From assembly GCA_947466005.1 (NCBI GenBank), contig CANIBV010000020.1:1-18137 (forward strand): a DNA stretch of 18,137 bases, read 5' to 3'. This DNA comes from Spartobacteria bacterium (lineage in GTDB: Bacteria > Verrucomicrobiota > Verrucomicrobiia > Chthoniobacterales > UBA6821). The position numbers and the translations under genes were made by a program. The notes beneath the pieces are model-generated. The model was not told the origin of the DNA. It made no database searches and saw nothing but the letters and a program-made list of their open reading frames with translations. Position 1 is the stretch's first letter; each line of letters begins with the position of its first letter. Below are positions 13,918 to 18,137 of the stretch, one piece after another.

Positions 13918-16155
13918 ATGGCCAACCTTTCCGCCAATCCAGCGATCACTCCCGAACTCATTGCTAAGCACGGCCTCTCCCCTGAGGAGTACGAAAAGGT
14001 CCTTGTTATCCTTGGCCGCGAACCGAGCTTTGAAGAGCTCGGCGTCTTTTCCGTCATGTGGAGCGAGCATTGCTCGTACAAAAACTCCCGTCCCGAGTTG
14101 CGGAAGTTTCCGACCACGGGACCGAGCGTTCTGGTCAAGGCCGGTGAGGAGAACGCAGGCGTCATCGATATCGGTGATGGATGGGCCGTTGCCTTCAAGA
14201 TTGAGAGCCACAATCACCCCAGCGCCGTGGAGCCCTTCCAGGGTGCTGCGACCGGCGTCGGCGGCATCATCCGTGACATCTTCACCATGGGAGCCCGCCC
14301 GGTTTTCCTCATGGATTCCCTCCGCTTTGGTTCCATCAAGGGCGACAGCGAGCAGGCGAAGACGAACCGCCGCCTCTTCGCGGGAGTCGTTGCCGGAATC
14401 GCCCACTACGGCAACTGCATCGGCCTTCCAACCATTGCCGGAGAGGTCTACTTCGACGACAGTTACAATGGCAACCCGCTGGTCAATGCCTTCTGCCTAG
14501 GCATTCTCCGACACGAGCAGATTGCTCGTGGAGCCGCCGAGGGAATCGGCAATCCTGTCTTCTATGTCGGGGCCGAGACCGGCCGCGACGGACTCGCCGG
14601 GGCAGCCTTCGCTTCGCGCGAGTTGACCGAGGAGTCGAAGGCCGATCGTCCCGCCGTCCAGGTGGGAGATCCCTTCCGCGAGAAGCTTCTGCTTGAGGCC
14701 TGTCTTGAACTTCTGGCCACCGATTGCGTCGCTGGCATCCAGGACATGGGGGCTGCGGGTCTCACCTGCTCGACCTGCGAGACCGCCAGTCGCGGAGGCA
14801 CCGGTGTCGAGATCGACATCCAACTCGTGCCTCAGCGCGCCAAGGGACAGACGCCTTACGAAGTTCTCCTCAGCGAGTCACAGGAGCGCATGCTCGTCAT
14901 CGTCAAGAAAGGCCAGGAGGCCACGGTGAAGGAAATCTTCGAGAAATGGGATCTCCCCTATGCCGAGATCGGCGTCGTGACGGATGACGGCCAGATGCGT
15001 GTGCGCAACGGTAAGGATGTCGTGGTGGATGTGCCGGCCCGCGCCCTTGCCGATGACGGCCCGCTCTACAGCCGCGAGGCAGCCCCCTTCACTCCTCCCG
15101 CACCACTTGACCTGGCCACTGTGACTCAGGCGGATCCGCTTAAGGCTCTGCCTCAGCTTCTCTCCCACCCAAGCATCGCCAGCAAGCGCTGGGTCTGGCG
15201 CCAGTACGACCACATGGTCCGCACCGGTACCGCAGTCCTTCCGGGCTCGGATGCCGCGGTCTTCATCGTGCGCGAGGCGAACAAGATTCTGGCGGCCGCC
15301 ACGGACTGCAACGCCATCTATTGCAAACTGGATCCTTCGGTTGGGTCCCGCATCGCCGTCGCCGAGTGCGCCCGCAACCTGGCCTGCTCGGGAGCCGTTC
15401 CGATCGGCGTTACCGATAACCTGAACTTCGGCAACCCGCACAAGCCGGAGAACTTCTACCAGCTCCGCGCCGCCGTGGAGGGAATCTCTGAAGGGTGCCG
15501 TGCATTTGGTGTGCCGGTCACAGGCGGCAACGTCAGCCTCTACAACGAGAGCCCCGCCGGGGCGATCGATCCAACCCCGACCATCTCCATGGTCGGCCGC
15601 ATCGATGACATCGCCCACATCACCACCCAGTCCTTCAAGCAGGCCGGTGATCAGATCATTCTGATCGGAGAGACTGGGGATGAACTTGGCGGATCCCACT
15701 ACCTCCTCGCCATCCATGGCCGCAAGGAGGGAGCGCCCCCGGTACTTGTGTTCGAGAAAGAAATCGCCATCCATCACGCACTCCTCAGTCTCATCCGCAA
15801 GGGCCTCGTCCGCAGCGCCCACGACTGCTCCGAGGGGGGGCTCGCCGTCACGCTCGCGGAGTCCTGCTTCGGCACCAAGTTCGGTGCAACCGTCGATCTC
15901 GGTGATACCGACCAACGCCCCGACGTACTTCTCTTCAATGAGACCCAGGGAAGGATCGTCATCTCGGTGAAGGCCTCTGATGTGGCTGTCGTGGAAGCCG
16001 AACTCGCCAAGAGCTGCGTACACTTCCGCAAGATCGGCGAAGTCACGGACAAGGCCGACCTCTCGATCAAGACGGGAGGCAATTGCTATAGCTGGTCTAT
16101 TGATTCTCTCAACGAGACCTTTGAAGGTGCTATCCCCTCCTTGATGGAGAGTTAA
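13918..16155 (+). CDS. purL: Phosphoribosylformylglycinamidine synthase large subunit PurL (small-PurL type)
   Basis: ATP-dependent catalytic subunit that converts FGAR to FGAM using ammonia from PurQ. At 745 residues it is the small PurL form that needs separate PurS and PurQ, both of which are directly upstream. Two AIR-synthase-like halves are visible. Landmarks include SEHCSYKNSRPELRKFPT (49-66, H51), KIESHNHPSAVEPFQGA (94-110) with TGVGG beyond, IQDMGAAGLTCS, LSESQERML, and in the second half ECARNLACSGAVP, TDNLNFGNP, VTGGNVSLYNES and SAHDCSEGGLAV. No damage is visible. The start follows the purQ stop by 13 bases. A hairpin terminator candidate lies 53 bases after the stop. Confidence 0.98.
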   Translation: MANLSANPAITPELIAKHGLSPEEYEKVLVILGREPSFEELGVFSVMWSEHCSYKNSRPELRKFPTTGPSVLVKAGEENAGVIDIGDGWAVAFKIESHNHPSAVEPFQGAATGVGGIIRDIFTMGARPVFLMDSLRFGSIKGDSEQAKTNRRLFAGVVAGIAHYGNCIGLPTIAGEVYFDDSYNGNPLVNAFCLGILRHEQIARGAAEGIGNPVFYVGAETGRDGLAGAAFASRELTEESKADRPAVQVGDPFREKLLLEACLELLATDCVAGIQDMGAAGLTCSTCETASRGGTGVEIDIQLVPQRAKGQTPYEVLLSESQERMLVIVKKGQEATVKEIFEKWDLPYAEIGVVTDDGQMRVRNGKDVVVDVPARALADDGPLYSREAAPFTPPAPLDLATVTQADPLKALPQLLSHPSIASKRWVWRQYDHMVRTGTAVLPGSDAAVFIVREANKILAAATDCNAIYCKLDPSVGSRIAVAECARNLACSGAVPIGVTDNLNFGNPHKPENFYQLRAAVEGISEGCRAFGVPVTGGNVSLYNESPAGAIDPTPTISMVGRIDDIAHITTQSFKQAGDQIILIGETGDELGGSHYLLAIHGRKEGAPPVLVFEKEIAIHHALLSLIRKGLVRSAHDCSEGGLAVTLAESCFGTKFGATVDLGDTDQRPDVLLFNETQGRIVISVKASDVAVVEAELAKSCVHFRKIGEVTDKADLSIKTGGNCYSWSIDSLNETFEGAIPSLMES

Positions 16156-16207
16156 AAGGACTGAGGCTATTGATCACTGGCAGTGTTGGCCTGACCTTGG
16201 CATGACT

Positions 16208-16230
16208 ACCTCCGCCTTCCGGCCGGAGGT
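16208..16230 (+). terminator. Probable transcription terminator of the purSQL operon
   Basis: ACCTCC (16208-16213) pairs with GGAGGT (16225-16230), continued by GCC (16214-16216) with GGC (16221-16223) past a bulged C, closing on a TTCC loop. The stem is GC-rich and strong. Only TTGAG follows, so the T-tract is weak, and it may act with Rho or as a 3' stabiliser. Confidence 0.45.
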
Positions 16231-16288
16231 TTGAGTGAGAGTCATTCAGTATTCAGGACAGCTTCACTACAACCTTCGCGGAAGCTCA

Positions 16289-16530
16289 TTACTTCTCCCG
16301 TGCGGTCAGTTCGTCCAAGTGAAAGAGCTTTTCACCGCGCATGACGTGCAGGATGAGGATCTGTTTTTCCGCGATGCGGTAGAAGAGGCGCAGTGGGGCG
16401 CTCACGAGTTGCCGGTAGGGTGTGCCTTTGAGTTCCTTGGGCTTGGAGTCTGACTCAGGGAAATCCGTCAGGCGTTCCACGGATTCCATGAACCGTCGGA
16501 CGAGGTTTTTGGCGGCAAGGGGTTTATCCA
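16289..16530 (-). pseudogene. ParE/RelE-family toxin, 5'-truncated remnant
   Basis: The minus-strand frame ending at 16289 carries about 75 residues typical of the C-terminal two thirds of ParE/RelE toxins: AAKNLVRRFMESVERLTDFP, then YRQLVSAPLRLFYRI and a final strand ILILHVMRGEKLFHL. The usual first beta strand and helix (about 25-30 residues) are missing. Upstream of about 16530 the same frame runs antisense through an AraC-type coding fragment, so any ATG there (for example 16666) would add unrelated residues. No antitoxin gene is adjacent. Downstream, only the purL terminator region is present. Most likely a dead toxin remnant; a re-started fusion protein of up to 125 residues is formally possible. 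Confidence 0.6.
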
Positions 16531-16597
16531 GTCTACTCGCGTCACGCCGGACTCTCGCCGACCCGCTACTCCGCGCTCTTTCGCGAGCAGACTGGAT
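16526..16597. repeat. 16-bp imperfect inverted repeat at the ParE/AraC joint
   Basis: ATCCAGTCTACTCGCG (16526-16541) and CGCGAGCAGACTGGAT (16582-16597) are reverse complements at 15 of 16 positions, with a 40-base spacer. The left arm coincides with the point where ParE-like sequence ends and AraC-like sequence begins. The right arm lies within the AraC helix-turn-helix coding region. Confidence 0.7.
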
Positions 16598-16785
16598 CAT
16601 CCCCTGTCGAACACCACATCCGCATCCGGATGCAGGCCGCATGCCACTACCTCGATACCACGGCAATGAGCGTGAAGGAAGTCGCGGCCAAACTCGGCTA
16701 CGACGACCCGTATTACTTCTCTCGCATTTTTCAGAAAATCCTCGGCTGCTCCCCGCTGGCCTACCGGCGATCGGTCAAGGGGTGA
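16531..16785 (+). pseudogene. AraC-family transcriptional regulator, C-terminal HTH remnant
   Basis: The plus-strand frame 16531-16785 translates to about 84 residues of an AraC/XylS DNA-binding domain: HAGLSPTRYSALFREQTGSS from the first helix-turn-helix, then SVKEVAAKLGYDDPYYFSRI and FQKILGCSPLAYRR from the second, ending at TGA 16783-16785. The sensing domain, the start of the first helix-turn-helix and any start codon are missing; a stop in this frame lies at 16489-16491. The conserved residues look intact, so the truncation may be recent. It is joined head-to-head with the truncated ParE fragment. The ORF in the neighbouring frame over the same bases is a shadow. Confidence 0.8.
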
Positions 16786-16790
16786 TTAAG

Positions 16791-16810
16791 GCCGGTGGAG
16801 GCCGGTGGAG
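16791..16810 (+). repeat. Perfect 10-bp tandem duplication
   Basis: GCCGGTGGAG occurs twice in direct succession just after the AraC fragment stop, followed by a partial GTCC. It has no assigned role and may mark slippage in a non-coding stretch. Confidence 0.7.
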
Positions 16811-16875
16811 GTCCAATTAGGGCTTTGGTTGGCTGTGTCTGGAATCGGGTCAGTGGTCCCGCGCAGCCCGGCTGG

Positions 16876-17400
16876 TTAGTGAATGAATTTCTCCAGATCC
16901 TCGAGGCTGCGCCCTTTTGTTTCCGGCACTAGCAGCCATATGAAGCCGACACTGAACAGGCAGATCGCACCAAATAGCCAGAAAACCTTGTATTCATAGG
17001 TGCGAAGCAACCACGGGAAGAACTGGGAGACGGCGAAGTTTGCCAACCAGAGCAGAAGCACGCAGGCGCTTGCGGCTTGTGTACGGATGCGATTCGGAAA
17101 AATCTCACCAAGTACCGTCCACACGAGGGGGCCCATTCCTATCGAGAAGGCAGCCACATAGAGCAACACCCAAATAAGAAGCATTGAGGATTCAATGCCA
17201 GAACCGGACTTACTGTAAGCCGCCCCCAAGGCAAAGAGTCCCGCTGACATTCCACAAGCCGAAAGTAGAAGCAGAGGTCGGCGACCTGCTCTGTCTGTCA
17301 AAAACATCGCCGCCAAGCATGCGCATTCTGCGATCTCTCCCACTTCAACAAAACAATCCGAAGGGAAATAGGGACCAGTCCCAGGCAATACCGGTTGCAA
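16876..17400 (-). pseudogene. MFS sugar porter, 5'-truncated remnant (C-terminal third)
   Basis: The frame encodes the last five or so membrane helices of a sugar-porter (SP) family MFS transporter: DRAGRRPLLL (36-45), GMGPLVWTVLGEIFPNRIR (89-107 region) and the end signature VPETKGRSLE (158-167). SP proteins are usually 450-500 residues; only about 174 codons remain, opened by a TTG at 17400 with an in-frame TGA just upstream. The N-terminal half is absent and the stretch before DRAG looks shortened. It lies 45 bases downstream of the DeoR-type regulator and in the same direction, as a regulated sugar uptake gene would. A functional product is unlikely because the first six helices are missing. 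Confidence 0.7.
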
Positions 17401-17445
17401 AACTCACAAGTTGATGCACTGTGAAAACCTTTCAAAAGGCGCCGA

Positions 17446-18137
17446 TCAATCCGCAAACTCCGGCTTTATCTTTTGACTCGGGAGGTGAACGGACACGGTT
17501 TTAGGGAGAACATTTGGAGCGTCTTCCGGCAACCGGTCGAGGATCAAGTCATTGATGGCATCCCAGGCTGAAAACAGAACGGTGCCGGGCGCTTTCCATT
17601 TGCTTTGGTCGGCTAGGATGATGCGTCGCCTGGAGCGGGCAATGATGGTTTTTTTAATCTCTGCTTCGGTTAGCTCCGTGGTCCAGCAGCCTCGAGAATC
17701 GAGGCCGGTGGCGCCGAGGAGGGCGAAGTCGAATTGAAGATTCGCAAAGGCGTTGAGTGCGGGGCCTCCGACGAGGGCTCCGCTGACTTTGCGCAATTCC
17801 CCGCCGACGCAAACGATGCTGGCCTCAGCATGGGATCCGGCCGCGACGAGGGCGACGGAGTGCGTGATCAGGCGGATGTCAGCGCGCCGCATCAGAAGTC
17901 GTCCTGCCTCCAGGCAGGTGGAGCCGGCATCCACAAAAACGCTGGAACCCGGCGGTATCAGTTCATTCACCTTCACGGCGATGGATTTCTTTTCGGCGTT
18001 GAGATGCTGCCGGCGTTCATCGAAGGAAATCTCGGTGCGTGCATACAGGGGATCAAGCACGCCGCCGTGCACGCGGATCACATCACCCGACTGCTCGAGA
18101 TCTCCCAGATCCCGCCGCAATGTGGCGGGCGAGACCG
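17446..18137 (-). CDS. DeoR/GlpR-family sugar-responsive repressor, 5'-truncated by window edge
   Basis: Transcription factor with a DeoR-type N-terminal helix-turn-helix and C-terminal sugar-phosphate sensing domain. The frame stays open to the window edge and the last visible residues before LRRDL read VSPAT, the end of the DeoR recognition helix, followed by DLEQSGDVIRVHGGV. The sensor domain shows FVDAGSTCLEAGRLL, the GATGLDSRGCWTTELTEAEI block and RRRIILADQSKW, all typical of DeoRC. The TTG at 18120 is not the true start. The downstream sugar-porter remnant in the same orientation suggests it once controlled sugar uptake; its effector cannot be told from sequence. Confidence 0.93.
   Translation of the reverse strand, partial: VSPATLRRDLGDLEQSGDVIRVHGGVLDPLYARTEISFDERRQHLNAEKKSIAVKVNELIPPGSSVFVDAGSTCLEAGRLLMRRADIRLITHSVALVAAGSHAEASIVCVGGELRKVSGALVGGPALNAFANLQFDFALLGATGLDSRGCWTTELTEAEIKKTIIARSRRRIILADQSKWKAPGTVLFSAWDAINDLILDRLPEDAPNVLPKTVSVHLPSQKIKPEFAD

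Noticed and set aside
14878..16023. Minus-strand 381-residue ORF inside purL
   Set aside because: Antisense shadow of a fully conserved purL; long only because of GC-rich codon bias.
16422..16820. Plus-strand 132-residue ORF across the ParE and AraC fragments
   Set aside because: The recognisable AraC helix-turn-helix is in a different plus frame and the ParE sequence is on the minus strand, so this frame is a shadow.

Overview
This window looks like a chromosomal segment from a Gram-negative (diderm), moderately GC-rich bacterium. It carries inner-core lipopolysaccharide genes (heptose kinase, heptose-bisphosphate phosphatase, Kdo cytidylyltransferase) and two proteins with export signals. 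Most starts have no strong Shine-Dalgarno sequence. Gene content and heptamer-type intergenic repeats fit Verrucomicrobiota or a relative in the PVC group. That placement is inference; no rRNA or phylogenetic marker was compared.

Layout. Positions 1-1394 hold the 3' part of der (ribosome-assembly GTPase), followed by a small possible membrane ORF and an MgtC/DUF4010 membrane protein (1712-2986). A minus-strand operon rfaE1-gmhB-kdsB (5340 to 2961) follows, with 11-base gaps. Together these genes make activated heptose precursor and CMP-Kdo for the LPS inner core; gmhA and a heptose-1-phosphate adenylyltransferase are not in the window. Divergent from it are two coupled exported proteins of unknown function (5436-6721), then phoH and a 7TM-HD phosphohydrolase related to PgpH (6742-9393), then a DUF485/ActP pair for acetate-type solute uptake (9506-11510). 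A convergent M42 aminopeptidase (12721-11618) faces this block. Upstream of it, in the divergent promoter region, are two inverted arrays of a 7-bp repeat. The purine genes purS-purQ-purL (12929-16155) form a tight operon whose products build formylglycinamidine ribonucleotide synthase.

The right end (about 16200-17440) looks eroded. It holds a 5'-truncated ParE/RelE-type toxin fragment joined head-to-head to a 5'-truncated AraC-family fragment, then a sugar-porter gene reduced to its C-terminal third. A DeoR-family regulator runs off the window at 18137.

I did not find a clear new defence or mobile system. The most unusual items are the GmhB lacking all four zinc ligands, the ParE/AraC fusion scar with an inverted repeat at the joint, the inverted heptamer arrays, and the unknown exported pair with a terminator-like hairpin in its leader. 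No tRNA, rRNA, CRISPR array or complete insertion sequence was seen.
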